Shown here in pieces: positions 30,301-41,059 of a stretch of DNA of 64,000 nt; positions within the stretch are counted from its first letter, which is position 1, and every line of letters starts with the position of its first letter. The DNA is from Candidatus Thiosymbion sp. (GTDB lineage Bacteria > Pseudomonadota > Gammaproteobacteria > Chromatiales > Chromatiaceae), in the NCBI GenBank assembly GCA_018435665.1, contig JAHDND010000023.1:1-64000 (forward strand), given 5' to 3'. The translations under genes and the position numbers were made by a program. The notes beneath the pieces are model-generated. The model was not told the origin of the DNA and made no database searches. It worked only from the letters and a program-made list of their open reading frames with translations.

Positions 30301-30849
30301 AAGAAGCCGCAGTACCTTTCCTTGCTGCGCAAATTCCTGGCCGGACAGAAGGATGCCGCCGCCGCCATCCGCGTCGCGCTCGACGGCAACGACCTGGAGA
30401 CCGCCGAGCGCCTGGCGCACACAATGAAAGGAGTTGCCGGCAACATCGGCGCGACCGGCCTGCATGACCGCGCAGCGGACCTGCAAGGGGCGCTCAGGGA
30501 ACAGGCGGAGCGCAAGACGCTGGACCACCGCTTGCGGCTGTTTTCCGACGCCCTGGGTGAGGTGATCGCGGACCTGGAGGCAAAACTGCCGCCGGAGGGG
30601 GCATTACAGCAGACAGAAGTCGATTGGCGGCAACTGCGGGCGCACTGCGACAGCCTGATCGAACGGCTGCGGAGTGATGACGCCACCGCGCCCGCCCGGT
30701 TCCATGCGCACCGGGATCTGTTCCATGCCGGCTTCCCGCGAGAATTCACCGCCATCGAAGCGGCGATCAGGTCCTATGACTTCGAGGCGGCCTTGAGCCT
30801 GCTTGAAAAGGCCCTGGAACTCATTAGTAACGATTCGATTGCCGCGTAG
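27337..30849 (+). CDS. Hybrid histidine kinase with periplasmic ABC-substrate-binding-like sensor
   Basis: 1170 residues. A signal/anchor (8-23) is followed by a periplasmic module of about 290 residues ([60 protein letters not shown]) that resembles the ABC_sub_bind proteins used as sensory domains. Membrane helix 352-370, His[22 protein letters not shown] (His 445), HATPase ([30 protein letters not shown]), receivers with Asp 735 ([13 protein letters not shown]) and Asp 880 ([13 protein letters not shown]), HPt His 1028 ([15 protein letters not shown]). The C-terminal 100 residues add a helical extension like that of the kinase at 21938-25711, so the two are paralogues. The ligand is unknown. 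Confidence 0.92.
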   Translation: MTRYLPGVIRGLLIALALAAFAAPGPPAADPARRSVVILVGVQYGLPVSDFVLAETVARLKEQGVSITDIYVEYLDVRRNPQPEYLTNLTAALGGRLHGKDVGLVVVINQAALDYLARDGERFLATEAPVITAYAQDTAVSWQGPPRNILNVQDRVDAEGTLRSALSLFPRAERLLVIVGGDDSHSPLLKAAAEAVAKLPRKLDVEDTSELPYEAMLARVASLPPNTLALYGSYFSDRTGRAFVPAEVAKEVGKRASAPIFGLYDAQIRAGLVGGSVQMPQEIGRRLGDLGYQLLTGQLRLDPGVTDVVIEPRPLFDWTRVSRWGGNPEALPPGTLYLNRPQTLWQQYRAEVMIAGAVILLLAALSGGLAIENRRRWRTERLLAESEDRYRRMFEHADDLNVNLERIVGERTAELRAALGELEDAKERAEAATRIKSEFLANMSHEIRTPLNAIIGLSYLAGKADPPPRQRDYLAKIQNSGNHLLGIINDILDLSKIEAGKLPIEREPFDFEQLLDGCAVLLAEKIGDKPVELIFDMAPEVPRGLVGDKLRLSQILLNFGSNAAKFTERGEITVIGRVRERAGKDLMLHVAVRDTGIGLTQEQQQLLFQSFQQADMTTTRKYGGTGLGLVISKRLAELMGGEVGLESQPGVGSTFWFTARVAIQDEPERLLSPHPDLRGCRALVVDDNELASLVLRDMLETMTLNVDVAPSGEAALEAVRRAAAQGRPYQIVWLDWRMPGMDGIETARRIRALALGPQPHLVMVTAFSRDEVLRRADAALGIEETLNKPVMPSQVFDVAIRALRGERRAAIPVEASPTALEEQLATVGGARVLLVEDNEINQEVAVELLTQAGIRVETAANGQIALDRLQRQSYELVLMDMQMPVMDGLTATRRLRALPGLEKLPVVAMTANAMQQDRDACLAAGMDDFVFKPIDPEKLWAVLLRWLKPRRTLTAEPKPPVETPSEPAALPGSLAGVDMELGLRRVLGKKPQYLSLLRKFLAGQKDAAAAIRVALDGNDLETAERLAHTMKGVAGNIGATGLHDRAADLQGALREQAERKTLDHRLRLFSDALGEVIADLEAKLPPEGALQQTEVDWRQLRAHCDSLIERLRSDDATAPARFHAHRDLFHAGFPREFTAIEAAIRSYDFEAALSLLEKALELISNDSIAA

Positions 30850-30865
30850 CTTCCACGACAGGAAG

Positions 30866-31080
30866 TGGCGGGTCAGGGTCGATGGCAACTGGCTCAGTTT
30901 GTAGCGCTTGGTGTATCGGGTCCCGCCACCGAAGACGGTGGCCGACATTTTGTGGGCCTCGTCGCAGACGACCAGGTCCCAGCCACCGTCCGGGGCCTGG
31001 AGCATGAGTTGCAGGTCCTCGTCGCGCGAGAGTTTGTCGAGGCGGGCGATGACGAGGCTGTTCTCCAGGAACCAGTGACC
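30866..31080 (-). pseudogene. Fragment of an SNF2/DEAD-like helicase of defence type
   Basis: Reading on the minus strand from 31080, the frame gives FLENSLVIARLDKLSRDEDL, QLMLQAPDGGWDLVVCDEAH and KMSATVFGGGTRYTKRYKLS, then LPSTLTRHFL. This is an internal piece of an SNF2-family helicase; CDEAH is the Walker B/DEAH motif II. Motif III (LLMTATPHNG in family members) should follow RHFL, but the sequence diverges there and there is a stop upstream of the fragment. Only about 70 codons survive, between two hybrid kinase genes. Helicases of this type occur with DNA methyltransferases like the one at 1-1788, so it may be debris of a defence island. Confidence 0.75.
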
Positions 31081-31241
31081 TCAAGCTTACCCGCTAAGTA
31101 GCCAGTTTGACTGGACGCCTTGCGCGCTACCCGATGGAGGCCTAACCTCACCCGTCCCTGTACCCAGTCCCCAACCTTGCCCCGCCCCGGGAGGACGCCC
31201 CCCCGGAACGGAGATGGCGACCACCCCCCGGTAATGACGCC

Positions 31242-34200
31242 ATGAAGTCCTTTGCCGCCTACTTCCTGCCCCCCGCCGCCCTGGTGCTCCTGGTCACCCT
31301 CGGCGTCGGCCTGGCGCTCGACCGGGCGGAACTGGACAAGCTCCAGGTCTACGAATCCACCTTCCTGACCAACGGCGCCGACGCCGTCTTCAGCACCCTG
31401 TCACATCCCCTGCAGCACCTTCGCGGTTTGCTCCGGGAGCCGGCCATCAACCAGGCCTTGCAGGCCCCGCCAGGGCAGGCGCGGACCCTGATGGGGCAGC
31501 ACCTCCTGACCCTGGCCATCCGCAACCCCCTCTACGACCAGGTTCGCTGGCTCAGCGCCACTGGCCTGGAGTTGGCCCGCGTCAATGCCACGCCGGCGGG
31601 TCCGGTCATCGTCCCGGAGGGGGACCTGCAGGACAAGTCGGCCCGCTACTACGTCCAGGAGGCCATGCGCCTGGCGCCGGGCGCGATCTATCTCTCGCCC
31701 CTCGACCTGAACGTCGAGCAGGCGGTTGTCGAGGTCCCCTACAAGCCGATGATCCGGATGGCGATCCGCCTGCCCGTCGTCGACGGACGGGATCAGGGGT
31801 TGCTGGTGATCAACTATCTGGCCCAGTCCCTCCTCGACCACCTGCGGCGGCTCATACCGTCTGACCACGAACCGCACCCCATGCTGCTCAATCCCCAGGG
31901 CTACTGGCTGCTGGCCCCGGACCCCGCGGATGCCTGGGGCTTCATGTTCGGCCGCGACGCCACCCTGGGCCAACGCCACCCCCAGGAATGGGCACGGATC
32001 AGCGCCCAGCCCGACGGTCAGGTCCTGACCGCCAGTGGACTCTGGAGCTGGACCACCATCGACCCCGCCCACCTCCAGGCCGGTAGCGTCCAGCGCGCCG
32101 AGGTCTGGAAGCTGGTCACCCACGTCTCCACCGCCGAGCTCTGGCAGGTGCGCTGGCACCTCGGGTGGCCCCTGCTGCTGATCGCGGCGAGTTCCCTGGT
32201 GCTGCTGGCCGTGGGCGTCCTCTTTTATCGCCGGCTGCTGACGCAACAGGAGCGCAGCGCGTCCGCGCTGGCGCAGGTCCAGGCCGAGCGGCTGGAGGAT
32301 GCGCGCCAGCAGCAAACCGAGCGACGCTGGAAGGCCGCCCTGGACGGCGCGGGCCATGGCGTCTGGGACTGGCGCCTGACGACCGACACCGTGGATTACT
32401 CCTCCGGCTGGAAGGCTCAGCTGGGCTACGCGGACGGTGAGATTGGCCACGACCTCACGGAATGGACCCACCGGGTGCACCCTGATGACCTGCCGCCGGC
32501 CCTGGCGGCGGTGCAGGCCCATCTGGCCGGCGCGACTCCCCATTACGAAACCGTTCACCGGATGCGCTGCAAGGACGGAAGTTGGAAATGGATCTTGACC
32601 CGTGGCGCGGTCTTCACCTGGGATGCCAGCGGGCAGCCGGAGCGTTTGATCGGCACCCACACCGATATCTCCGCCCAGAAGGTGATCGAGGAGCGTCTGC
32701 AACGCAGCGAGGAGCACCTGCAACGCAGCGAGGAACGCCTGCGCCTGGCTCTCGCCGGCGCCCGCCTGGGGGCCTACCACTGGGACCTGGCGACCGACGA
32801 GGTCGTCTGGTCCGACACCTACGGCGCGATCTTCGGCCTCCCACCGGAGGCCCCGCCGAGCTATGCGACCTGGTTGGCCTGCCTGCATCCGCGGGACCGC
32901 GCGGGTATCGAGGGCGCGGCACGCGAGGCCCGGGCGACGGGCGGCGATTACGCGACCGAATACCGCATCCTGCGCCCGGACGGGGCCGAACGCTGGATCA
33001 GCGACATGGGGCGTTTCTACCTCGACGCGCACGGCATGGCCCAACGCCTGGAGGGCGTCGTGGCCGACATCACCGCGCGCAAGCAGTTGGAGCTTGACCT
33101 GCGTCGTTACCAGCAGACCGTCGAGACCGCCAGCGACATGCTGCTCTTCATCGACCGCGACCTGCGTTACAGGATGGTCAATCCCGCCTATGCGGCCTTT
33201 CAGGGCAATACCCCGGCGCGGCTGGAGGGGCGACGGGTCGCGGAGGTGGAGCCGCCGGCGATCTATGCCCAGATCGCGCCGCACCTGGAGGCGAGCCTCG
33301 CCGGCGCGACGCGGCATTTCACCGTCCACGGCAGCGACCCCGCGGGCCATGAACGCTGGATGGAGGTCATGCTGCGGCCCTACCTGGAGCAGGGCGCGGT
33401 CGCCGGCATCGTGGCGAGCCTGCACGACCTGACCGAGGTCCGGGCGGCCCAGGCCGCCCTGGAGGCCGAGCGGGCGAACCTGGAGGCGCAGGTGCAAACC
33501 CGCACCGCCGAGATCCGCGCGGCCCACGCCGCTCTTCGGGAGAGCGAAAGCCGCTACCGCGCGATCTTCAACAGCGTCAGCGACGGCATCCTGATCCAGA
33601 ATCCGGAAGATGGACAGATCATCGACGTCAATGAACGCCTGGCAGAGCAGTATGGCGGCAGCCGCGAGACGGTGCTGGCCGCGGGCTTCGGCGTCTTGTT
33701 GGCCGAGGTGCCCCCCTATTCCCTGGCCGACGCCTTGGAGAAGATCAAGCGGTTACAGACCGAAGGACCACAATCCTTCGAATGGTTGGCGCGGCGGCGC
33801 GACGGCAGTCACTTTTGGGGCGAAATTAGTCTGAGTCTGTGCCTGATCGACGGCCAATCACGCCTGGTGGCCACGATCCGCGATATCTCGACGCGGAAGG
33901 TGGCCGAGCAGGCACTCGCGCGCAGCCTCGTCGAGTTGGAGCGGGCGCAGGCCATCGCGCGGATGGGCAGTTGGTCCCTCGATCTCGTCAACCAGCGGAT
34001 GGAATGGTCCCGGGAAGTCTATCGCATCAGCGGGATGGAGCCGGGCGACCCGATCCAACCCCAGACGCATGTCCAACTGGTTCACCCGGAGGATGCCGTC
34101 GCCTTCGAGACGGCCTGGCAGGCCACCCTGGCGGGCGCGCCCTATGACCTGACCCACCGGATCATCGTCCATGGCCAGGTGAAGTGGGTGCATGCGCGGG

Positions 34201-36317
34201 CGGAGATCACCCGCGACTCCGATGGCCACCCACAGTCGGCGCTGGGCAGCGTGCAGGACATCACCGAGCGCAAACGCTACGAGGAGGCGTTGCAGCAGGC
34301 GCGGGCGGATGCCGAGGCCGCCACCCGGGCCAAGAGCGACTTTCTGGCCCACATGAGCCACGAGATCCGCACTCCCATGAACGCCGTCCTCGGCCTGGCC
34401 CAGCTCCTGCAGCGAGAACGCCTGAGCGACCACCAGGCCGACATGGTGGCGCGCATCCAGACCGCCGGCCAGTTGCTGCTGGGGATCATCAACGACATCC
34501 TCGACCTCTCCAAGATCGAGGCCGGCCAGTTGCGCCTGGAAGCCCGGCCCTTCGACCTGACGACCCTTCTCCAAAAGATCGACAGCCTGCTGGCCTCCAC
34601 CGCCCGCGCCAAGGGCCTGGCCCTGCGGGTCAGCACGCCGCTGGTGTCCCTGGGCGCTTTGCAGGGCGATGCCCTGCGCCTGGAGCAGGTCCTGCTCAAC
34701 CTCCTCGGCAACGCCATCAAGTTCACCGCGGCCGGCGAGGTCAGCCTCACCGTCACCGCCCTGGACCGGACCCACGCTGCCGAGCCCGCCGCTGCGTCCT
34801 CCACCGCTGAACCCGCCGGCCAACGCCTGCGCTTCGCGATCCGGGACACCGGCATTGGCATGAGCCCCGCGACCCTGACCAGCCTCTTCCAACCCTTCAC
34901 CCAAGCCGACGCCGGCATCACCCGGCGCTTCGGCGGCACCGGGCTGGGGCTGTCGATCAGCCAGCGCCTGGTCGCGCTCATGGGGGGGGAGATCCAGGTC
35001 GAGAGCACCGAGGGTCAGGGCAGCACCTTTAGCTTTGAGCTGACCTTCGCCCCCGCGGCCCTGGAGGCGCCGGCCGCGCCGGTCAGCGAACCTCCCGCCT
35101 GTCCTCGCCTGTCCGGCCTACGGATCCTGGCGGTGGACGACAGCGCCCTGAACCGCGACCTGGTCGAGCGCCTCCTGACCCTGGAAGGGGCCCGGGTCAG
35201 CCTGGCCGCCGATGGCCAGCAGGCCGTCCAGCGCCTCCAGACCCCGCGCCCCGACATCGACGCCGTGCTCATGGATGTGCAAATGCCGGTGATGGACGGG
35301 CGTACCGCCACCCGGGTCATCCGCGGCGACCTGGGCCTTCGGGACCTGCCCGTCATCGCCCTCACCGCTGGGGTCCTGCCCGAGGAACAGCAGGCCATTC
35401 GTGATGCCGGGGTGGATGCGGTGCTGGCCAAGCCCCTCGATCTGGAGCAGCTTGTCGCCACCCTTCTGAGGTTCATCCCCGCACCGGCTCGCCAAGCCGC
35501 GGCCAAGAACGCCGCCATTGGAGTCTCCGCCACCGCCAGTCCCCGGGATGACGCCACGATCGGCCCCCCGGTCGGCGCCAGGGCCGGGACGGCCGCGCCG
35601 GCCAGCGGCGACTTTCCGCTGATCGCCGGCATCGACCGCGAACGCGCCGCCCGGGTGGTTGGCCACGACCGCGCCTTCTTCCTCGGTCAACTGGCGCGGC
35701 TGTTGCGGGACAGCGCCAGCGTGGCGGATGACGTCCGCCGGGCCCTGCGCGCGGGGGACCGGGAGACCGCCACCCGGCGCCTGCACAGCCTCAAGGGCAA
35801 TGCCGGCAATCTCGGCGCCCTGGACCTGATGCAGGCCGCCGCGGCCCTGGTGCGGGCCATCCAGGACCAGATGGCGGATCTGGAAACGGCCAGCAAAGGT
35901 CTGGCGACGGACCTCGACGCCGGCCTGGTCGACCTGGACCGTCAGCTCCAGGACCTGGCTGCCGCCAGTGCCCCCTGGCTGGCGCAAAGCGAGCGCCGGG
36001 GCAAGGCACCGATGGCCGCGCCCGCCGAGGGCGAGACCGCAAGCGCCCCCGCTCCCCCTGTTCAGCCCCTGGCAACCGCGAGGCTCGCCGCATTGCGCGA
36101 TGCCCTCCGGCGCCATGACCTGGCCGCCCAGGACCACTACGAGGAACTGGCCCCCGCCCTTACCGCGGCCTGGGGCGAGGCGGTGACCCAGATCCTGGGG
36201 GAGGCGATTGACGACCTGAAGTTTGGCGCGGCCCTGGCCCAGCTCGACCGCCAGTTTCCGGCGATGGTGACGGGCCAGGCACCAGAGGATCGCGCGCGGG
36301 TACAGGGGAGGAGGTGA
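31242..36317 (+). CDS. Large hybrid histidine kinase (Cache-5xPAS-HK-REC-HPt)
   Basis: 1691 residues. Membrane helices at 8-26 and 306-328 enclose a periplasmic double-Cache-like sensor ([34 protein letters not shown]). Five PAS domains follow at about 360-478, 498-614, 625-735, 770-890 and 905-1012, several with PAC-type ends ([31 protein letters not shown]). HisKA has [20 protein letters not shown] (His 1040), HATPase has [13 protein letters not shown] and [18 protein letters not shown]. One receiver ([13 protein letters not shown]) and an HPt ([13 protein letters not shown]) complete the relay, with a helical tail. It is downstream of the helicase fragment and independent of the other kinases in transcription. 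Confidence 0.92.
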   Translation: MKSFAAYFLPPAALVLLVTLGVGLALDRAELDKLQVYESTFLTNGADAVFSTLSHPLQHLRGLLREPAINQALQAPPGQARTLMGQHLLTLAIRNPLYDQVRWLSATGLELARVNATPAGPVIVPEGDLQDKSARYYVQEAMRLAPGAIYLSPLDLNVEQAVVEVPYKPMIRMAIRLPVVDGRDQGLLVINYLAQSLLDHLRRLIPSDHEPHPMLLNPQGYWLLAPDPADAWGFMFGRDATLGQRHPQEWARISAQPDGQVLTASGLWSWTTIDPAHLQAGSVQRAEVWKLVTHVSTAELWQVRWHLGWPLLLIAASSLVLLAVGVLFYRRLLTQQERSASALAQVQAERLEDARQQQTERRWKAALDGAGHGVWDWRLTTDTVDYSSGWKAQLGYADGEIGHDLTEWTHRVHPDDLPPALAAVQAHLAGATPHYETVHRMRCKDGSWKWILTRGAVFTWDASGQPERLIGTHTDISAQKVIEERLQRSEEHLQRSEERLRLALAGARLGAYHWDLATDEVVWSDTYGAIFGLPPEAPPSYATWLACLHPRDRAGIEGAAREARATGGDYATEYRILRPDGAERWISDMGRFYLDAHGMAQRLEGVVADITARKQLELDLRRYQQTVETASDMLLFIDRDLRYRMVNPAYAAFQGNTPARLEGRRVAEVEPPAIYAQIAPHLEASLAGATRHFTVHGSDPAGHERWMEVMLRPYLEQGAVAGIVASLHDLTEVRAAQAALEAERANLEAQVQTRTAEIRAAHAALRESESRYRAIFNSVSDGILIQNPEDGQIIDVNERLAEQYGGSRETVLAAGFGVLLAEVPPYSLADALEKIKRLQTEGPQSFEWLARRRDGSHFWGEISLSLCLIDGQSRLVATIRDISTRKVAEQALARSLVELERAQAIARMGSWSLDLVNQRMEWSREVYRISGMEPGDPIQPQTHVQLVHPEDAVAFETAWQATLAGAPYDLTHRIIVHGQVKWVHARAEITRDSDGHPQSALGSVQDITERKRYEEALQQARADAEAATRAKSDFLAHMSHEIRTPMNAVLGLAQLLQRERLSDHQADMVARIQTAGQLLLGIINDILDLSKIEAGQLRLEARPFDLTTLLQKIDSLLASTARAKGLALRVSTPLVSLGALQGDALRLEQVLLNLLGNAIKFTAAGEVSLTVTALDRTHAAEPAAASSTAEPAGQRLRFAIRDTGIGMSPATLTSLFQPFTQADAGITRRFGGTGLGLSISQRLVALMGGEIQVESTEGQGSTFSFELTFAPAALEAPAAPVSEPPACPRLSGLRILAVDDSALNRDLVERLLTLEGARVSLAADGQQAVQRLQTPRPDIDAVLMDVQMPVMDGRTATRVIRGDLGLRDLPVIALTAGVLPEEQQAIRDAGVDAVLAKPLDLEQLVATLLRFIPAPARQAAAKNAAIGVSATASPRDDATIGPPVGARAGTAAPASGDFPLIAGIDRERAARVVGHDRAFFLGQLARLLRDSASVADDVRRALRAGDRETATRRLHSLKGNAGNLGALDLMQAAAALVRAIQDQMADLETASKGLATDLDAGLVDLDRQLQDLAAASAPWLAQSERRGKAPMAAPAEGETASAPAPPVQPLATARLAALRDALRRHDLAAQDHYEELAPALTAAWGEAVTQILGEAIDDLKFGAALAQLDRQFPAMVTGQAPEDRARVQGRR

Positions 36318-36401
36318 GCGCGGCGGATTTCCGCAAGGATAAAGGGCGATGACGATGCTGATAGCCGTTGACGGTCCGTATGCGCTTCTGAGGCACGGGG
36401 A

Positions 36402-36911
36402 TCAGTAATAAGGCTGGAACCAATACCAGTAATAAGGCGCTTGGAGCGATTGGGGTGAGAGTCTTGGGACCTGGGGCTGGGCAGGCTGGGGGGCCATGGG
36501 CTGGCCAAACTGGTACCAATAAAAGGGCTGACCGGGCGCGTTGCCCGTCAGGGGGTGCTGTGGCTGGTACCAGTAGTAATAATTACCCGTCAGCGGCTGG
36601 AACGGCTGGTACCAGAAGTAATAATTACCCGTCTGGGACGGCAGGGGTTGGTAGCCATAGTGGTTCCCCGTCAGGGGCTGCATCGGCTGGTACCAGTAGT
36701 AGGTAGCGGGGTTCGGCGTCTGGGCGGGAGTACCCCCGGCCGGGGCGCTCCATTGCTCGAAACGGTAAAAGCCAGCGGCGGATGCCGTCAGACTGGTGAG
36801 ACCCAGCATGGCCATCAGGGACAGCGACAGGGGCAAATGGAGGGGCAGCGACAGGGGCAGGTGGAAGGGTGGCGTCAGGGGCAAATGGCAGTGCGGAGCG
36901 TTGCGGTTCAT
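36402..36911 (-). CDS. Secreted Tyr/Trp/Pro-rich repeat protein
   Basis: ATG 36911 has a GAGG ribosome site; a hydrophobic signal (SLMAMLGLTSLTASA) precedes cleavage near AAG. The region before it is itself a repeat (HLPLTPPFHLPLSLP). The mature protein is a string of aromatic repeats of about 14 residues, YYWYQPMQPLTGN, YGYQPLPSQTGN, YFWYQPFQPLTGN, YYWYQPQHPLTGN, FYWYQFGQPM, ending in YYWYWFQPYY. No Cys, few charged residues. No known family was recognised. Low-complexity aromatic secreted proteins may form adhesive or cross-linked material, but that is only a suggestion. Coding is supported by the uninterrupted frame and repeated protein, not merely DNA, pattern. Confidence 0.65.
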   Translation of the reverse strand: MNRNAPHCHLPLTPPFHLPLSLPLHLPLSLSLMAMLGLTSLTASAAGFYRFEQWSAPAGGTPAQTPNPATYYWYQPMQPLTGNHYGYQPLPSQTGNYYFWYQPFQPLTGNYYYWYQPQHPLTGNAPGQPFYWYQFGQPMAPQPAQPQVPRLSPQSLQAPYYWYWFQPYY

Positions 36912-37029
36912 GGGGTGCCTCGGGGATTAGGGTTGCGGGGGGAGCGACCAGTCCACTATATACCCATCCCGGGCCAATGGGCGGGGCCTGGCATCGACAC
37001 CCAGGATCGCTTCCGCTAAGATGCGCCCG

Positions 37030-37137
37030 TCATTGGGGAGTAGCCGCTCTTCGCCCTGAAGAGGCTTGCGTCAACATACTTGGCCCTGTTGGCCATGGCG
37101 CGGGCAGTTCCCTTGCTTGGCAAGACCATTGACCACC
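37030..37137 (+). ncRNA. yybP-ykoY-like manganese riboswitch
   Basis: The signature blocks appear in order: ATTGGGGAGTAGCC at 37032, a hairpin CTCTTC/GAAGAG at 37047-37063, CGTCAACATAC at 37069-37079, GGCCATGGCGCGGGCA, and a closing CTTGGCAAGACCATTGACC. These match my recollection of proteobacterial yybP-ykoY RNAs, which bind Mn2+ and control TMEM165/UPF0016, MntP and TerC-family exporters. The next gene, 400 bases on, is the CDF exporter dmeF; a TMEM165 gene follows dmeF. Function as an active switch is inferred. Confidence 0.72.
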
Positions 37138-37426
37138 ACGCCTTCGCTTGGCCGGGGAGGTGTGCTGTTCATGTGTCTTCAGCCCGGCCGGGATGCCCTG
37201 ATGAATACCCTCCATGCCTCGCCCCCGTTCACCGCCGGCGTCCGCCCTTGGCCGCCAGGTGAGGTCCCCTCCGCTGGTCCTGATGCGGCGGTTCTCGCCG
37301 CCCATTGCCCATTGCCCGTTCGGCATCCTCGGCATCCTCGGCATCCAAGGCATTCACTGCAAACACGGCATTCCTGGCATGCCAGGCCTGCTCCCTGGCG
37401 TCGGTGGCCCGCGGGTCAGGGACTGA

Positions 37427-37525
37427 GAGCCTGTGAAAATTTCCGTTGCCTCTGACCACAGACTCGCTAACCGGTTGTTATTCCAGATTCCCAACTTTCT
37501 GTTAGGGCAATTTTTTTACAGCCTC
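37427..37525. mobile_element. MITE-like 99-bp unit with terminal inverted repeats
   Basis: The left end GAGCCTGTGAAAATTTC and the reverse complement of the right end, GAGGCTGTAAAAAAATTG, match at most positions over 17 bases. The unit has no coding capacity, is AT-richer than its surroundings and ends 15 bases before dmeF. Similar GAG-CTGT ends occur on some insertion sequences. No clear target duplication was seen. Confidence 0.4.
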
Positions 37526-37539
37526 CGAGGGGGCCCGGC

Positions 37540-38718
<1,179 letters not shown>

Positions 38719-38765
38719 GGGTTGATAGCGCCCTTGATAGTCAGCTTACATCCAGTTGCGTTTTC

Positions 38766-38809
38766 CCGACCCTCCCGGTCGATGCCGATAATGGATTGCG
38801 TCGGCGATA
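38766..38809. repeat. Single arm of the dispersed intergenic repeat (divergent copy)
   Basis: CGACCCTCCCGGTCGATGCC, then GATAATGGATTGCGTCGGCG and ATA. Block order equals the arm at 25801-25847 with several base changes. It lies between dmeF and the TMEM165 gene. Confidence 0.55.
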
Positions 38810-38851
38810 CCTTCAACCTCCCCCTTGCACTCACAGGTCGCTAACCCCCCC

Positions 38852-39448
38852 ATGTCTATCCTCGAATTCATCACCGCCATCCTCTCCACCTTTGGCCTCA
38901 TCTTTCTGGCGGAAATTGGCGACAAGAGCCAACTCGTCTGCATGACCCTGGCCGCGCGCCACCGTCACCCCCCGGTGTTGCTCGGGGCCGTGGCCGCCTT
39001 CCTGGTGCTCAATACCCTGGCCGTGGTCTTCGGCGCGGGCCTGGCGCAATGGATTCCGGAGCAGGTGCTGGCCGGGGCGGTGGCCCTCCTCTTCGGGGTC
39101 TTTGGCATCAAGTCCCTGCTCACCAAGGAAGAGGCGGAGGACCCGGAGGGGGAGGTGGTGGAAAAGCCCGGCCATGGCATTTTCGTCACCACCTTCTCGA
39201 TGTTGTTCCTGGCGGAGATGGGCGACAAGACCCAACTGGCCGTGGCGGGTCTGGCCGTGACCTTGCCCCCCGTGGCGGTCTGGCTGGGGGCCACCCTGGC
39301 CCTGATCATCACCTCGGCCCTGGGCGTCTGGCTGGGCGTCACCCTGCTCCGGCGCATCCCCATCCATCGTCTCCATCAGATCAGCGGGGTCTTTTTCCTC
39401 GTCCTGGCCGCCTTCGCCGCGGCCCAGGTCTTCGGCCTTCTTGCATAA
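38852..39448 (+). CDS. TMEM165/GDT1 (UPF0016) family protein, probable Mn2+ exporter
   Basis: Start ATG 38852 (MSILEFITAILSTFGLIFLA) is preferred over an upstream in-frame codon. Two inverted halves each carry the family motif E-x-G-D-K-(S/T)-Q: AEIGDKSQLVCMTLAARH and AEMGDKTQLAVAGLAV. Six to seven membrane helices, 198 aa. Bacterial members (MntX type) export Mn2+ and are usually placed directly behind a yybP-ykoY riboswitch; here the riboswitch is 1.7 kb upstream, with dmeF between. It may be co-transcribed with dmeF (133-base gap). Confidence 0.9.
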   Translation: MSILEFITAILSTFGLIFLAEIGDKSQLVCMTLAARHRHPPVLLGAVAAFLVLNTLAVVFGAGLAQWIPEQVLAGAVALLFGVFGIKSLLTKEEAEDPEGEVVEKPGHGIFVTTFSMLFLAEMGDKTQLAVAGLAVTLPPVAVWLGATLALIITSALGVWLGVTLLRRIPIHRLHQISGVFFLVLAAFAAAQVFGLLA

Positions 39449-39462
39449 AATCACGGGGCTCC

Positions 39463-39600
39463 GCGGTAGCAGAGAGTCCTTATCGCCAAGTGGATCCACA
39501 ATACCGCTGGGTGGCGTGGATCGGTCTGCTCATCATCGCCTACGCCGCGCTGGACATGATCGTGCGCGGCACGGTCCAGGTGGCCGCGGCGATGCCTTGA
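39463..39600 (+). pseudogene. C-terminal remnant of a TerC-like membrane protein
   Basis: The frame ending at TGA 39598-39600 reads AESPYRQVDPQYRWVAWIGL, then LIIAYAALDMIVRGTVQVAA. This is like the last membrane helix of TerC/YkoY-family proteins (pattern YxWxAWxGLxxIxYxALDMI). Nothing of the remaining 180 residues is found upstream; the segment directly follows the TMEM165 stop. Both families are Mn2+ riboswitch clients, which fits a decayed neighbour. The identification rests on one helix and is tentative. Confidence 0.45.
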
Positions 39601-39608
39601 GGAGGAAT

Positions 39609-39632
39609 GAGCTCATGACCGGGCATGAGCTC
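39609..39632. terminator. Stem-loop between convergent transcripts
   Basis: GAGCTCATG and its exact complement CATGAGCTC enclose a six-base loop. It stands between the plus-strand metal genes and the end of the minus-strand cytochrome operon. No T-run is present, so it may be only part of a terminator. Confidence 0.4.
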
Positions 39633-39710
39633 GCTGCTTCGTTGTCTGTAACTGTCATGAGGGGGCGTGCCATAACCCTGAAGATGAAAGCCTTTACCGT
39701 GACTTTCGCG

Positions 39711-40475
39711 CTAATCGTCGTCATCCTTTTCGTGGTGGCCTTTGCGACCCTGATGGTCATCTTTTCCCCTACCCTGGCCCTGGCCCCGGATGTCATGTTC
39801 ATCCGCGTTGCGATGACATTCGACGCAGTTCCTGAAATCACGAATCCCCTCCTCGATGTGCTCCCGCCGGATGTTCTCGGGGGTATGCTCGTGACAGCCA
39901 TAACAGGTGTATTGACGATAGTCGCTGCGCTCGTGACAGGTCACGCATTGGACATTGTGGTCGCGGTCTAGCTGGAAATAGGACTCGTGATCGAAGGTCG
40001 CGGGGGTCCAGCGGTCCTGGGTATGGCATTGACCGCAGTTGCCGGCGATTTGACTATGGATCTTGTCAATGGGCGCGCGATGGCAGCCATGGCATTGTTC
40101 GCGATAGCCACTCTGTAGCAGGTCATGGGCGAAGCGCCCCTCCTGGCGAAAACGTTTCACCCCCGCATGGTCACTGTGACAGGCGGTACAGTCGTCCTTG
40201 ACGAGTTGCTGATGGAAGGGTGCCGAGGTCAAAGGCTTGGTGATGGGCTGTCCCGTCGTGGTCAAACGGCCAATGTCCGCGGATTGGTGGCAGACGCTGC
40301 AGCGCTCGGCGCTGGCGCCGGTGAAGGGCGCATGGCAGGCGAAACAGTCCGTTTCGAGTTCCTGGTGGCCGGGGATCAGTTTGCCGGGACCGATCATGAG
40401 CTGGGGATAGGCAAAGGCCAGGATCGCCAGCACGCCCAGGTTGACGGCCAGCACAAGTTTGACGGTGCGGTTCAT
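39711..40475 (-). CDS. Eight-heme c-type cytochrome, membrane-anchored
   Basis: Start ATG 40473-40475 gives MNRTVKLVLAVNLGVLAILA, an uncleaved anchor or signal. Eight CXXCH heme sites follow: CFACH, CSVCH, CTACH, CHGCH, CGQCH, CVTCH, CYGCH and CVECH, with extra His suitable as axial ligands (HQELE, HSDHAG, HDLL). The tail is highly charged (HEKDDDD). The pattern resembles multiheme cytochrome c3/c7-type periplasmic electron carriers. It is the third gene of a tight operon, starting inside the stop of the cytochrome b gene (ATGA), and should receive electrons from it in the periplasm. Confidence 0.9.
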   Translation of the reverse strand: MNRTVKLVLAVNLGVLAILAFAYPQLMIGPGKLIPGHQELETDCFACHAPFTGASAERCSVCHQSADIGRLTTTGQPITKPLTSAPFHQQLVKDDCTACHSDHAGVKRFRQEGRFAHDLLQSGYREQCHGCHRAPIDKIHSQIAGNCGQCHTQDRWTPATFDHESYFQLDRDHNVQCVTCHERSDYRQYTCYGCHEHTPENIRREHIEEGIRDFRNCVECHRNADEHDIRGQGQGRGKDDHQGRKGHHEKDDDD

Positions 40476-41056
40476 TGCCAACCCCAGAACAGGAAGATGC
40501 TGACGATGTGCCCCAGCGACAGGGTGGCGAAGACCATGAAGATGGGAATGTGGACCTTGCGCCATTGCGCCATGGCCTCGAAGGCTACCGCATCCCAAAA
40601 CACGGCCTGCTCCACCGCGGGGCGGGACAAGCCCCGCAACTGGTAGTGTTCACGCTGGGTCTGGATGTGCCGGCGGGCCCGCCCCAGCAACACCTTGCCG
40701 ACCATGCCACTGATGACGTTGATGCTCATGGCCACCGTCGCCAACCAGGGCAGGATGGCGTTGAAGTGGACGCCGGCATGGATCAGGACCAGGAGGGTGC
40801 CGAGCCAGCCACCGAACTCGTGCAGACGCAGGAGCAAGGTCGGGTTGCCGGTCAGCAGAAGCTTGCGCTTGCGCAATGAATAGGTCAGGGAGGCGATGAG
40901 GAGGAGGGTCCCGGGGATACCCAGATAGCGACCGACCCAGACGAGATCGAGGCGATGCAGCAGATAGTCTCCCGCCAGGGTGCCGACCATCAGCAGGGTC
41001 ATGAGCAAGGTGAACGGCAGAATATGCTCACGCCAGAGGGCGGTGGGAAAAGCCAT
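40472..41056 (-). CDS. Membrane cytochrome b-like subunit
   Basis: 194 residues with four to five membrane helices. Histidines sit in helices as expected of heme ligands: LRLHEFGGWLGTLLVLIHAG, VHFN, RKVHIPIFMVFATLSLGHIV. The fold recalls ferric-reductase-like or formate-dehydrogenase-gamma-like di-heme b cytochromes. The central loop (GRARRHIQTQREHYQLRGLS) is basic and would face the cytoplasm. It begins three bases after the reductase stop and overlaps the eight-heme cytochrome gene. It probably carries electrons across the membrane from the flavoprotein to the cytochrome c. Confidence 0.8.
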   Translation of the reverse strand: MAFPTALWREHILPFTLLMTLLMVGTLAGDYLLHRLDLVWVGRYLGIPGTLLLIASLTYSLRKRKLLLTGNPTLLLRLHEFGGWLGTLLVLIHAGVHFNAILPWLATVAMSINVISGMVGKVLLGRARRHIQTQREHYQLRGLSRPAVEQAVFWDAVAFEAMAQWRKVHIPIFMVFATLSLGHIVSIFLFWGWQ

Positions 41057-41059
41057 GGC

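Larger units (their letters stand above)
36912..37539. other. Long intergenic region with riboswitch, tandem 9-mers and a MITE-like repeat
   Basis: This 628-base gap contains a yybP-ykoY-like riboswitch (37030-37137), an inverted GGCCGGG/CCCGGCC pair (about 37154-37193) that could be its expression platform, three 9-bp repeats TCGGCATCC (about 37319-37348), and a 99-bp inverted-repeat unit (37427-37525). No open frame in it resembles a known protein. Confidence 0.7.

Noticed and set aside
37030-37353. Minus-strand 107-codon frame in the dmeF upstream region
   Set aside because: It runs through the riboswitch and the 9-bp repeats (product starts with MPWMPRMPRMP) and has no protein features.
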